A stretch of DNA of 64,000 bases from Chloroflexota bacterium. GTDB taxonomy: Bacteria > Chloroflexota > Anaerolineae > Aggregatilineales > J027. The DNA lies in NCBI GenBank assembly GCA_013112715.1, contig JABFGB010000004.1, positions 205,731 through 269,730 of the forward strand. Reading direction: 5' to 3'. Positions 8,576 through 17,008 of this stretch are shown piece after piece. Positions within the stretch are counted from its first letter, which is position 1. Each line of letters begins with the position of its first letter. The position numbers and the translations under genes are program-made. The notes under the pieces were generated by a model. The model did not search any database and was not told where the DNA came from. It saw only the letters and a list, made by a program, of their open reading frames with translations.

Positions 8576-9175
8576 TTAGCGCGTCCAGACTTCTTCAACC
8601 CCACCGTGCTGAATGGTGATTTTTTCTTCAATTAGAAAATCCAGCGCGGTATCAAAATCGGAGAAGCGGATATTACTAATCCATGCCTTGTGATAAATCC
8701 AGCGGCGGGTCTCGACCCCTTCGTCCAATGCAATAATGGCTACGGTACGAGTGGGCAGCCGCGTGCCCCGTGCCGCAACCGTTTCGCGTGTCCAACGATT
8801 AAATGCCAGATTAGAATCCTGCTGTACCATCTTGGTAACGACAATGGCTGGGAAATCCATGCCGACGGGTTTGCCATCTTCCATTTTCAGACTATATGAA
8901 CTGAGGCCAGAGACCGCAAAAATGCCAGTAGCGCGTTCACCATCAATTTCGACCACAAATTCATTGGAGGAAAGACTATCTACGCTAGAAATACCTGCCG
9001 TGCTGCCAACCGCTTGCTGCTGATAGAACTCGGTTTGGGGGGCGGGCTGATGTTGGGCAGCGGGTTGTTGATAATACTGAGGCTGCTGCTGTTGGTATTC
9101 GGGTTGTTGTGGATACTGCTGCTGCGGATACTGTTGACCGGGTGGTGGTGTGTACCCTTGATATTGATCCGTCAT
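8576..9175 (-). CDS. Orphan contractile-tail tube-like (gp19-type) protein with Gln/Pro/Tyr-rich N-terminus
   Basis: A 199-residue protein in two parts. Residues 1 to about 55 are low-complexity, dominated by Gln, Pro and Tyr. The rest resembles the T4 gp19/phage tail-tube fold: FVVEIDGERATGIFAVSGLS at the front, then a strand with 'NLAFNRWTRE', the mid-domain TVAIIALDEG, the RRWIYHKAWISNIRFSDFD strand pair and a final IEEKITIQHGGVEEVW. In contractile injection systems this fold stacks into the inner tube. No sheath, baseplate, spike or ATPase genes are nearby, so this may be a repurposed tube protein. The start at 9175 has AGGAG 8 bases upstream. Confidence 0.65.
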   Translation of the reverse strand: MTDQYQGYTPPPGQQYPQQQYPQQPEYQQQQPQYYQQPAAQHQPAPQTEFYQQQAVGSTAGISSVDSLSSNEFVVEIDGERATGIFAVSGLSSYSLKMEDGKPVGMDFPAIVVTKMVQQDSNLAFNRWTRETVAARGTRLPTRTVAIIALDEGVETRRWIYHKAWISNIRFSDFDTALDFLIEEKITIQHGGVEEVWTR

Positions 9176-9295
9176 GATTATGCTCCTAAAAATTAGCAAC
9201 TTTTTGCCTGATTTCTACCCTGACCATTTAGCGAGTATACACTAGCCTGACAATGACCGACAAACTCGGTTTGTATAAGTTAGCCGATTGAATAC

Positions 9296-9323
9296 TTGTG
9301 GTTAGAATTTTGTACGCTATAAT
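9296..9323 (+). promoter_or_regulatory. Probable promoter of the PA14/SH3b gene
   Basis: TTGTGG (9296-9301), a 16-base spacer and a perfect TATAAT (9318-9323) lie in the 304-base gap (9176-9479) before the plus-strand gene. The -35 box is weak. About 150 bases of leader follow; nothing else was recognised in the gap. Confidence 0.5.
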
Positions 9324-9479
9324 GTTGCCCTGCTCTTGGCGGGTTCATACCTGACAAGACTTGCGCTTTAGTTTGTGCCGATGTATTCTCAAAATATGGT
9401 CAAGGTTGACATTATGACTACAGCATTCATCGCAAATAATGGCGCTGCTTTTGGGAATTAAAACTTAAGGATACGTCAC

Positions 9480-10475
9480 ATGCAAAAATGGACAGCATTT
9501 ATCCTCTCAGGCCTACTAGTGGTAGCCTTCCTTTTTGGTTTATTGGTCAAACCGAGTGACAGTCAAGCAAATTTAACCACTCCTTGGCGTGCGACCTATT
9601 TCGACAACACTGAATTACTAGGTAGCCCCATTGTCACCCGCAACGAACGCAATCTAAACTTCAACTGGGCTTCCAACAGCCCCGACACCCTGCTGCCTGC
9701 TGATCAATTTTCAGCCCGCTGGACAGGGACGTTTACCTTTGAAAGCGGTCAATGGCAGTTTTCGGCAGGTGCGGATGATGGTATCCGTCTGTGGGTAGAT
9801 GACGAATTGGTGATTGATCAGTGGCAACCTAAAGGTGATTTTACCATCTACAGCGTGCAGAAAACCCTCAAGGGGGGCGATCATAATCTGCGTGTTGAAT
9901 ACTATGACGCGGGTGGCTTCGCGGGCGTCTCGGTAGACTGGGAGCCGGTGAGGGCGGCTCGTCCGGCCTTGCAAGCGACGATTACCCCCGTTCCGGCTGG
10001 CCCGATTGCCAACGTTGGCGCGGATATTCTGAATGTTCGAAGTGGCCCCGGCCTGCAATTTACCCGTATCGCGCAGATTTTCCTCTATCAACGCTTCCCG
10101 ATTCTGGGCAAGACCAACGACGAATCATGGCTGTTGATTGACCTCAAAGATGGTCGCACGGGTTGGGTATCGAAACGCTTTATCGCTGTGAGCGGGACGC
10201 TTTCGACTGTACCTGTTACCGATCAACCCCAAAGTGACCTGTTTACGGGGGTCACGGGGGTAGCCTTCGCGGAATTGAATATTCGCAATGGCGCAACTAG
10301 CCGTGCCGAAATCATTGGCCTGCTACCCCAAGATGCTGACTTCACGGTGTTGGGTCGCAACAATAACGGCGCATGGTATTACATCAGCTATCAAGGTGTA
10401 CAAGGCTGGGTCTACTCGCCCTATGTTGGTCTCCCAGCGGGTATCAAACAGTATGATATTCCGGTTGTGAAATAA
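9480..10475 (+). CDS. Secreted PA14-domain protein with two SH3b domains
   Basis: A 331-residue exported protein. An N-terminal signal or anchor segment (about 6-24, AFILSGLLVVAFLFGLLV) is followed by a PA14 domain (about 36-157) with typical elements WRATYFDN, FSARWTGTF, FSAGADDGIRLWVDD and a final VSVDWEP. Two SH3b modules come next, starting at ILNVRSGPG (about 182) and ELNIRNG (about 264) and ending in GWVSKRF and GWVYSPY. PA14 domains bind carbohydrate and SH3b modules bind cell-wall material, so this is a surface or matrix protein. A Shine-Dalgarno-like AAGGA precedes the ATG, and a terminator follows. Confidence 0.87.
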   Translation: MQKWTAFILSGLLVVAFLFGLLVKPSDSQANLTTPWRATYFDNTELLGSPIVTRNERNLNFNWASNSPDTLLPADQFSARWTGTFTFESGQWQFSAGADDGIRLWVDDELVIDQWQPKGDFTIYSVQKTLKGGDHNLRVEYYDAGGFAGVSVDWEPVRAARPALQATITPVPAGPIANVGADILNVRSGPGLQFTRIAQIFLYQRFPILGKTNDESWLLIDLKDGRTGWVSKRFIAVSGTLSTVPVTDQPQSDLFTGVTGVAFAELNIRNGATSRAEIIGLLPQDADFTVLGRNNNGAWYYISYQGVQGWVYSPYVGLPAGIKQYDIPVVK

Positions 10476-10499
10476 CCGACATCCCATAAACATGAAAAC

Positions 10500-10528
10500 A
10501 AAAAAGGCGGCTCAACACCGCCCTTTTT
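10500..10528. terminator. Bidirectional intrinsic terminator
   Basis: GGCGG (10506-10510) and CCGCC (10518-10522) form the stem around the loop ctcaaca, with an A run to the left and a T run to the right. It can terminate the PA14/SH3b gene on the plus strand and aspS on the minus strand. Confidence 0.75.
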
Positions 10529-10550
10529 CATTTCTAGGCATATCTGAAGA

Positions 10551-11867
10551 TTAGGGGGTTAGGCGGTGGATGTCACGCGGGAAGAGCGTCGCTAGCCGAA
10601 TATTATCCAGATTGCAAAGTTGCATCACAAAACGTTCTAGGCCGATGGCGAACCCTCCGTGCGGTGGCATCCCATACTTAAACGCCTCGAAATATTTCTC
10701 AAAGGGTTCAAGCGAATAGCCGCGTTTTTGGGCCGAGTTGATGTAGTCCTCGTACCGATGCAAGCGCTGGCCCCCCGTCACCAATTCCGTCCCACGAAAC
10801 AGCAGGTCAAACGAATTGCTGAATTCAGGTTCTTCAGGATTCGGGTGGGTATAGAAGGGACGCTTTTTCATCGGATAGCCCACCACAAACACGAAATCGC
10901 TGCCATAGGTATCCAACGCCCATTGCCCTAGCAGGCGTTCATGTTCAGGCGTCAAGTCTGGCTCACCGATGGCATCTGTTACACCATATTTTTCCGTTAA
11001 CATCACTTGGGCTTCGTGGAAACGGATATGGGGGAAGGTCTGCTTTTCAGCATCATGGGCGACTTTGGGCATGACCACTTTTAGCGCAGCCAGTTCGGGG
11101 GCATAACAAGCGGTAAGGTGATTCAAAATCCCTTCAATCACCTGCGCCAACAAGCGCATAACCGTGAAGTGGTTTTCGATGAAGCCAAATTCTACGTCAA
11201 GGCTGACATATTCGTTGGCATGGCGACGGGTCGAATGTTTTTCGGCGCGAAAGACAGGCCCGACCTCAAATACACGCTCAAACACGCCGACCATGATCTG
11301 CTTATAAAATTGGGGGCTTTGGGCAAGATAGGCCATCTTGTCAAAATGTTCCACCGCATAGACCTCCGCCCCGCCTTCGGTTGACGACGCGACCAGTTTG
11401 GGGGTCTGAATTTCAGTAAAATCCAACCCGGCAAGGGTCGAACGGAAACCTTGCATAACTCCCGCCGCCAGCTTCAAGACCGCCCGTTTTTCTGGATTGC
11501 GATGCCCGACGACGGCATGGTCAAGAAACACGGGGAGGGAGGCGTTAATCTGCTTTTTGTTGATTTCGATGGGGGGCGGTTCGGCGATGGGGGTAATGAC
11601 ACGCACCTGAACCTCATGCAGTTCAAAACCACCGGGGGCAGGCGGCGCGGCGATAACTTTGCCTTCAATTTCGATGACTGATTCGACGGCGAGACCCTCC
11701 AATGGGGCAAGTTCGGCAGGGGTAAGGACACTTTGGGCAATGCCAGAACGATCGCGCAGGACGAGGAAATTGACTTCCCCCAGCGCTCGCAGGATGTGTA
11801 ACCACCCTTGCAATCGGACTCTTTCACCCACATGCGCCCCAATTTCTGCGGCTAATGTACGTTGCAT
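10551..11867 (-). CDS. aspS: Aspartyl-tRNA synthetase, archaeal/eukaryotic type, probably non-discriminating
   Basis: A 438-residue class II synthetase. An N-terminal OB-fold anticodon domain (about 1-105) is followed by the catalytic domain with motif 2 (FRAEKHSTRRHANEY, 207-220), SLDVEFGFI, GGQRLHRYEDY and motif 3 (GFAIGLERFVM), then the LFPRD ending. The length and the lack of the bacterial GAD insertion place it in the archaeal/eukaryotic branch. In that branch a Trp and a Lys in the anticodon domain mark Asp-only enzymes, while His and Pro mark enzymes that also charge tRNA-Asn. Here the positions read His24 (GWLHIL) and Pro75/Pro76 (AAPPAPGG), which favours the non-discriminating type; Asp-tRNA-Asn would then need GatCAB. 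Transcription is controlled by the T-box just upstream. Confidence 0.92.
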   Translation of the reverse strand: MQRTLAAEIGAHVGERVRLQGWLHILRALGEVNFLVLRDRSGIAQSVLTPAELAPLEGLAVESVIEIEGKVIAAPPAPGGFELHEVQVRVITPIAEPPPIEINKKQINASLPVFLDHAVVGHRNPEKRAVLKLAAGVMQGFRSTLAGLDFTEIQTPKLVASSTEGGAEVYAVEHFDKMAYLAQSPQFYKQIMVGVFERVFEVGPVFRAEKHSTRRHANEYVSLDVEFGFIENHFTVMRLLAQVIEGILNHLTACYAPELAALKVVMPKVAHDAEKQTFPHIRFHEAQVMLTEKYGVTDAIGEPDLTPEHERLLGQWALDTYGSDFVFVVGYPMKKRPFYTHPNPEEPEFSNSFDLLFRGTELVTGGQRLHRYEDYINSAQKRGYSLEPFEKYFEAFKYGMPPHGGFAIGLERFVMQLCNLDNIRLATLFPRDIHRLTP

Positions 11868-11927
11868 CTGCGACTTAAACTCCTTCTACGGCTCTATTTG
11901 TTTGCACCACACGAATACCAGAGAAAC

Positions 11928-11965
11928 AAAAACGCCCAATCATCCATTCAAGGACGAGTGGGCGT
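11928..11965 (-). terminator. T-box-controlled terminator hairpin
   Basis: On the minus strand ACGCCCA-C-TCGTCC pairs with GGATGA-T-TGGGCGT around a short loop, followed by TTTTTG. The TCGTCC strand is also needed by the antiterminator, so the two folds exclude each other. Confidence 0.85.
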
Positions 11966-12262
11966 GAATGCTCGTGGTGCCACCTTGATTTATCGCCGCC
12001 TACCAGCGTGCGACCTCACTGAGTTCTAAATTCTTCAGAAAATTTAATAACTCGGCGCGATAACGGGCGCACCCGACCCTGAGTTACTCCATTCCCATTC
12101 TCAATTTGATTGCTGACACAGGGCTAAAGCCACCGTGCTGAAATTAGTTAACCTAATTGAAAATGCGTGCCTGTTTCACTCTGGCAACTCCGGCGTGTCT
12201 TTCGGAAAGGGCAACAGGTGGTATTCTCAGCGGTGACCACTCTCTGGACTGTGCAAACTTTC
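11928..12262 (-). promoter_or_regulatory. T-box riboswitch leader of aspS
   Basis: Read on the minus strand, stem I begins with AGAGAG and a TGGT..ACCA distal hairpin. The return strand offers CCGAAAGACACGCCGGAG, in which GAC (12197-12199, an Asp codon) is followed by the expected purine and is the best specifier. An A/T-rich hairpin (12020-12052) fits a middle stem. The T-box AAGGTGGCACCACGAG (11971-11986) is paired by CTCGTCCTT (11950-11958): AAGG/CCTT and ACGAG/CTCGT enclose the TGGCACC bulge, whose variable base C matches a G discriminator. A competing terminator follows (11932-11965). Uncharged tRNA would pair with both sites, block the terminator and switch aspS on. The 5' boundary is approximate. 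Confidence 0.88.
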
Positions 12263-12365
12263 GTACTTTTCGCCATCAACGTCTTAAATTTTTAAAATGT
12301 GTGTTACTACGCTACAGGAAAATGTGTCCTGACTCAAGCATCAGGTTTGTGCATTTGTTCAAAAT

Positions 12366-13343
12366 TTACTTGGGTATATCATATCCCGACCACGATTGTT
12401 TAGGCCATTTATCTAAAACGGGTCGTAAGCCAACCCAGCCACCTACACCTTGTAGAGGAATAATGTGTTGAAAGGGTGCCCATTGTGGATCAACTTCTTT
12501 GGGGTGTCTCCCTTTTAAGCCTCGATATACTAGGTTTCCATTGAATTGGTACCCTCTTCTAGACGCTTTTATTTCATGGTGCTTTCCGCCATATTCATAG
12601 GCAATCGTCTGCAATTCAGTCGGTACTGTGACGAGTTCAGGCAGCCCACCTACCATAGCCCAAACCCCATAGGGACTTACCCCAGCTGGATAAGCATCTA
12701 CAGGGGGTTTCCCATCCGAACACATTTTGGGTGTATACTGACGATAAGAAAAGAATCCGGCATTTGGATTCCAGACATTCCCCCAAGGATATAAACGGCC
12801 GTCTGTCCCTCTTGCAGCTTTCTCCCATTCGTAAACCGTTGGTAAACGTGCGCCTAACTGTTCGCAAAACCGCAATGCTTTTTCGGTTTGAACCTCTGCT
12901 GCACAGCGGGTATAGGCATAATTCTTGTATTTCTCAGGATTTATGGTTTCAGGTTCTTCCAAAGTTCCCGGCAATTCGGAGGGATTTTGGCCTTTTATCC
13001 TAAATAACTTATACTGATTGTTGGTAATAGGATAACGGGCAATATAGAATTCCTTGAGCCAAATTCGTTTTTGCTCATAAACCCCATTGAACCGCCAATA
13101 ATGAATTTGATCCGGGTACTCAAATCCAAAAACCGCAATTTCTTCGTCTCTCAACGCCTCGACGGTTGCCAATTTACCGATGGCACTATCAATTAAATTT
13201 TGTTCATGGCGAGGCCGTTGTGAGTAGTTAACAAGTTCTTTCAATTGCTCACGGAGCATTTTTCGATGTTCTTCCAAAAGGCCAAACAGAAATTCGCCTT
13301 CTGGAATACGTACCCAATAATCAGGATGAAAAATGGTTCGCAC
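12366..13343 (-). CDS. SUMF1/formylglycine-generating-enzyme-like protein
   Basis: A 325-residue protein whose C-terminal two thirds match the FGE-sulfatase (SUMF1) fold: FYIARYPITNNQYKLF (around 97-112), ARLPTVYEWEKAARGTDG, LYPWGN, then PVDAYPAGVSPYGVWAM and a closing VGLRPV. The usual 'GNVWEW' is changed to GGLPELV, and the copper-binding cysteine pair of true FGE is not seen, so this is more likely a binding or accessory domain than a sulfatase activator. The first about 90 residues are helical and charged and have no clear relative. The gene is visibly richer in A+T than its neighbours. It ends 104 bases before the T-box and starts 2 bases after the hflX stop, on the same strand. Confidence 0.75.
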   Translation of the reverse strand: MRTIFHPDYWVRIPEGEFLFGLLEEHRKMLREQLKELVNYSQRPRHEQNLIDSAIGKLATVEALRDEEIAVFGFEYPDQIHYWRFNGVYEQKRIWLKEFYIARYPITNNQYKLFRIKGQNPSELPGTLEEPETINPEKYKNYAYTRCAAEVQTEKALRFCEQLGARLPTVYEWEKAARGTDGRLYPWGNVWNPNAGFFSYRQYTPKMCSDGKPPVDAYPAGVSPYGVWAMVGGLPELVTVPTELQTIAYEYGGKHHEIKASRRGYQFNGNLVYRGLKGRHPKEVDPQWAPFQHIIPLQGVGGWVGLRPVLDKWPKQSWSGYDIPK

Positions 13344-13345
13344 GC

Positions 13346-14632
13346 TTACACATCCGGTGAGGTAGACTCACAGAACTGCTCGACCCGCTGGACGGCCCGT
13401 GCTGGCAAATGGGCTTCAATGAGTACCCCCTCTTGGGTATGCTCCTCACGATCCACCACGCCGCGCGTATGAATCCACGACAGCAATTCGCCTTGACTAT
13501 AGGGCAGCAGCACCCGAATCGGTACAAGGGTGGTTTTCATCACATCTTCTACCGCTTGCAGCAATTCTTGGATACCCATTTTTTCGAGGGCCGATACCCC
13601 CACAATCGCGCTATAACCAAGTCCAGCAAATTTCTCGCTGTCGGGTTTGCCGCCCTCGACCATATCAATTTTGTTGAGGACTAGAATCTTAGGGATGCGC
13701 GGCACGTCAATTTCGGCCAGTGTATCCTCGACGGCCTCAATTTGCTGCATCAGATTGGGATGGGTCGCATCTACCACATGCAGCAATAAATCGGCCTCAG
13801 TGATGCCTTCCAATGTGGCCTGAAATGCCGCGATGAGAGTGGTCGGTAGCTTTTGAATAAATCCTACCGTATCGGAAAACAGCACAGCTTTGCCCCCCGG
13901 CAAAACGGTTTTGCGCGTCGTTGGGTCAAGCGTGGCAAACAACTGATTGGCGACATAAATATCCGACCCAGTTAATGTATTCAAAAGGGTAGATTTGCCC
14001 GCGTTGGTATAACCCACCAATGCAATGACGGGTAGCCCCGCTTTTTCGCGCTGTTGGCGTTGGCGCTGACGATGGCCACGCACATTTTCCAAATCAACTT
14101 TGAGTTTGCTGATGCGGCGACCTACTTCGCGGCGGTCAACTTCCAATTGTGTTTCACCCGGCCCACGCAACCCGACCCCAGCATTCCCACCACGTCCACC
14201 GCCACCGCCTGCCTGACGGGCAAGGTGTGTCCATTGACGGGTCAAGCGTGGCAGACGATATTCGTACTGGGCCAATTCGACCTGTAAACGGCCTTCGTGC
14301 GTGGTGGCGTGTTGGGCAAAAATATCGAGGATCAGCGCCGAACGGTCAAGCACTTTGATGTTTTCACCGAACGCTTCTTCCAATTCACGTTGGTGGCGCG
14401 GCGAAAGTTCATCGTCAAAAATGACCACATCGGCGGGTAATTCGGTAATCGTCTCTTTGATTTCTTCGACCTTGCCGGGGCCGATAAACGTACCGGGGAC
14501 AATGCGATTGAGCCGCTGACTGGTTTGGCCCACCACAACCATGCCCGCCGTATCCGCCAGCAATTTGAGTTCTTCCAGCGAATCCTGCACAGAAAGCAAG
14601 GGGCGCGATCCACGCAGTTCAATCCCGACCAA
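13346..14632 (-). CDS. hflX: Ribosome-associated GTPase HflX
   Basis: A GTPase with the HflX layout: an N-terminal nucleotide-binding-like domain (about 1-190, including the glycine-rich GGGGRGG and GLRGPGETQLEVDRR), then the G domain with G1 GYTNAGKSTLLN, G2 DPTTRK, G3 DTVGFI and G4 NKIDM. HflX splits stalled 70S ribosomes and hibernating particles. The start is a problem. The first canonical in-frame codon is TTG at 14632, but the frame stays open upstream and encodes the conserved TERAFLVGIEL, with AAGGAG (14687-14692) 9 bases before an in-frame ACG (14675-14677). The real N-terminus is probably at that ACG, or at an ATG misread as ACG. Confidence 0.9.
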   Translation of the reverse strand: MVGIELRGSRPLLSVQDSLEELKLLADTAGMVVVGQTSQRLNRIVPGTFIGPGKVEEIKETITELPADVVIFDDELSPRHQRELEEAFGENIKVLDRSALILDIFAQHATTHEGRLQVELAQYEYRLPRLTRQWTHLARQAGGGGGRGGNAGVGLRGPGETQLEVDRREVGRRISKLKVDLENVRGHRQRQRQQREKAGLPVIALVGYTNAGKSTLLNTLTGSDIYVANQLFATLDPTTRKTVLPGGKAVLFSDTVGFIQKLPTTLIAAFQATLEGITEADLLLHVVDATHPNLMQQIEAVEDTLAEIDVPRIPKILVLNKIDMVEGGKPDSEKFAGLGYSAIVGVSALEKMGIQELLQAVEDVMKTTLVPIRVLLPYSQGELLSWIHTRGVVDREEHTQEGVLIEAHLPARAVQRVEQFCESTSPDV

Positions 14633-14747
14633 AAAAGCCCGTTCGGTGAGGCTGTCTGTATTGGTGTATTTAGCCGTAAGCCTTTACTCCTTACTCTTGC
14701 GCGAATGTTGTGAAGGATGGGTTATGACGACCCACCCCGGTTGATTT

Positions 14748-15929
14748 TTAGGAATTCCACCAGCGAATGAGTGTATCAAGGGCCTGATCTAGCACATTGT
14801 CCGGTATACCCAGACTCATACGGACATACCCGCGCCCATCTTCACCATAAATCGAGCCTGCCGCCATCGAAATTCCGGCCTCCAGCAGGCAACGATCCGT
14901 ATAACCCACATCATCACCATCTTGTACCCTTGCCCATACATAGAGCGACCCACGCGGCGGTGCATCAATTTCTAGGCCGATTTGTGGTAGAGCAGCAATG
15001 ATTTTATCCCGACGAATGGCATAACGCAGGTTGCGTTCTGCAATCCATTCGTGCGGGGTCGTATCAAGCGCGGTGATTCCTGCTTCATAAATAGCGTGGA
15101 AGTGACCGCTGTCTACATTGCTTTTGACTTTTAACAGGGCCGCCAATGCTTCGGCATTCCCGACTGCTGCCCCCAGTCGCCAGCCGGCCATATTATGCGA
15201 TTTCGACAGGCTCATAAACTCAATGGTGATGTCTTTTGCCCCGTCTGGTAGCAATGCACTCGGCGCAATCGGTTCCCCATCATAGACCAACTCAAAATAG
15301 GGATTGTCGGAACACAGCAGGATGCCATATTTACGACAAAACGCGACGGCATTTTCATAGTATTCTAGCGAGGCCAATGCCCCGGTAGGATTATTGGGGT
15401 AATTCAGCCACAACAGTTTGGCCCGCTGGCGGATGTCTTCGGGAATATCTTCCAGCACAGGCAAGAAATTCGTCTCGGCCCGCATTGGCATAATATAGAC
15501 TTCGGCCTCCGCTAATTGTGCGCCCATCGCATAGGCGGGATAGGCCAAGCTGGGTACGAGCACCACATCGCCCGGCCCAACCATCGCCAGCATAAAATTG
15601 ACGATGCCTTCTTTCGAGCCAATCAGTGGCAGGACTTCGTGTTCTGGGTCTAATTTAATGCCAAAGCGGTTGTCATAGTAACGCGAGACGGACTTACGAA
15701 AAGCTGGCGTGCCTCGATACCCGGCATAGCCGTGTTTATTTGGCTGGCTGGCAACGGTGGCAAGGGTCTCAATCACAGCACTTGGCGGCGGCAGATCGGG
15801 ACTGCCCATATCCACTTGAATAATCTCGCGGCCCTGCATCCGTAATTCATGCAACCGCTGTCCGATGATGGCAAAGGGATAGTCGGGTAGATTCTCGACC
15901 CGCGCAGCAAGGGAGAAGTTTTTGATCAT
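14748..15929 (-). CDS. Class I/II PLP aminotransferase (LL-diaminopimelate aminotransferase-like)
   Basis: A 393-residue PLP enzyme. Visible features are VDMGSPDLPPP near the N-terminus, GYAGYRGTPAFR, the substrate/PLP region LLWLNYPNNPTGA, SDNPYFELVYDG, the Schiff-base lysine in SLSKSHNMAGWRLG and the C-terminal RGYVRMSLGI, whose arginine binds the substrate carboxylate. The overall sequence is closest in style to DapL and related alanine/aspartate aminotransferases; without a search the substrate remains open. Its ATG overlaps the TGA of the upstream M28 peptidase gene (ATGA at 15926-15929), so the two are translationally coupled. Confidence 0.85.
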   Translation of the reverse strand: MIKNFSLAARVENLPDYPFAIIGQRLHELRMQGREIIQVDMGSPDLPPPSAVIETLATVASQPNKHGYAGYRGTPAFRKSVSRYYDNRFGIKLDPEHEVLPLIGSKEGIVNFMLAMVGPGDVVLVPSLAYPAYAMGAQLAEAEVYIMPMRAETNFLPVLEDIPEDIRQRAKLLWLNYPNNPTGALASLEYYENAVAFCRKYGILLCSDNPYFELVYDGEPIAPSALLPDGAKDITIEFMSLSKSHNMAGWRLGAAVGNAEALAALLKVKSNVDSGHFHAIYEAGITALDTTPHEWIAERNLRYAIRRDKIIAALPQIGLEIDAPPRGSLYVWARVQDGDDVGYTDRCLLEAGISMAAGSIYGEDGRGYVRMSLGIPDNVLDQALDTLIRWWNS

Positions 15930-16993
15930 TGTGCCTCGACTTGTAAGACTCCGGTTTGAAGTAAATACATCTCTACGACACTGCCTACCCGATCTAAGCT
16001 GTTCGCACTCAACTTATCCAGTGTGTCGGCAGTGGTATGCCAATAGGGATAGTCAAAATCAATAATGTCTACTGCTGGGATGCCCTGTTCGATAAACGGC
16101 AGATGATCATCAGTTATGGTGTAACGAGGTTCTGCGACGAATTGGTCGGCAAAACCTAATTCAGCCGCTAACTGCCAGAGTGCCGCTGTGTATTCAGGGG
16201 CATTATTGATTGAATTACGCTCGTAATAGAATGTTTGCCCGACTTTTTCCGTTTCCATATTCAAGCCGATATATTCACGATCTGTATCGGCCTCACCCAC
16301 CATATCGAACAAAATCATCAGGTTAAAGTTTTCGGGCGCGACCCCCAATTGGTCGAGATGGCTTGCCATATAACGCGACCCCAAAATCCAATCCCAGCCG
16401 GGGATACGTCCGTTATCTTCCGCGTCGAAAAATACCAACCAGATTTGATTATTTTCGGTAATTGCATAGTGGTCATTGACCATTTCTGCCATTTCCAATA
16501 ACACGGCGGCGCTGCTGGCGGCGTCGTTTGCACCCAGCACCGGATCGCCTTGTAACAGTGGGTCGGGGTCATTGTCGGCAATCATGCGGGTATCATAATG
16601 CGAGGCCAGCATGGTAATGGGGCCTGTGCCGCGCTTGGCAATGATATTCCGCACCGAATAGGTCTGCCCGTTGGCATCATAGGGAAATTCTTGGGTTACG
16701 ACTTCCCAACCCGCCGTCTCAAGGGCTTCAATAATGGCGTTCCCTGTTTTGGTGAGGGCTTCGCTCCCCACCGGACGTGGGCCAAACTCGACTTGCATAG
16801 CCGCAAATTCCAATGCCCGTTCACCATCAAAATACGGCGGCGCTTCAGTCGCTTCATCGGTAGCAGCGGGGGTATTCTCTTGCGCCCGCACGGGTTTGGG
16901 ATCATTGGAATCATTTTGGAGGAGCACTACTCCAATTATGACCATACCACACAATACGAGCATTAAAACCAGTAAACGAGTTCCTTTTGACAT
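15926..16993 (-). CDS. Exported M28-family zinc peptidase
   Basis: A 355-residue protein with an N-terminal membrane/signal segment (LLVLMLVLCGMVIIGVVLL), a short acidic linker and an M28 domain. The zinc ligands appear in order: SHYDTR (His and its Asp neighbour), LGANDAASS (bridging Asp), FFDAEDNG (catalytic and ligand acidic pair), ILFDMVG and, late, DHLPFIEQGIP with the final His. The start EFGPRPVGSEA is typical of M28 aminopeptidases and glutaminyl-cyclase-like enzymes. It would act outside the membrane. It starts 15 bases after trmFO and overlaps the next gene by four bases. Confidence 0.87.
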   Translation of the reverse strand: MSKGTRLLVLMLVLCGMVIIGVVLLQNDSNDPKPVRAQENTPAATDEATEAPPYFDGERALEFAAMQVEFGPRPVGSEALTKTGNAIIEALETAGWEVVTQEFPYDANGQTYSVRNIIAKRGTGPITMLASHYDTRMIADNDPDPLLQGDPVLGANDAASSAAVLLEMAEMVNDHYAITENNQIWLVFFDAEDNGRIPGWDWILGSRYMASHLDQLGVAPENFNLMILFDMVGEADTDREYIGLNMETEKVGQTFYYERNSINNAPEYTAALWQLAAELGFADQFVAEPRYTITDDHLPFIEQGIPAVDIIDFDYPYWHTTADTLDKLSANSLDRVGSVVEMYLLQTGVLQVEAQ

Positions 16994-17008
16994 ATACGAG
17001 AAGTTCCT

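Noticed and set aside
8576..9175. Prophage remnant
   Set aside because: Apart from the tube-like protein there is no integrase, capsid, terminase or attachment site around it, and neighbouring genes are ordinary.
12366..13343. Variable protein of a diversity-generating retroelement, because SUMF1/C-type-lectin folds are common targets
   Set aside because: No reverse transcriptase and no template/variable repeat pair were found in the window.
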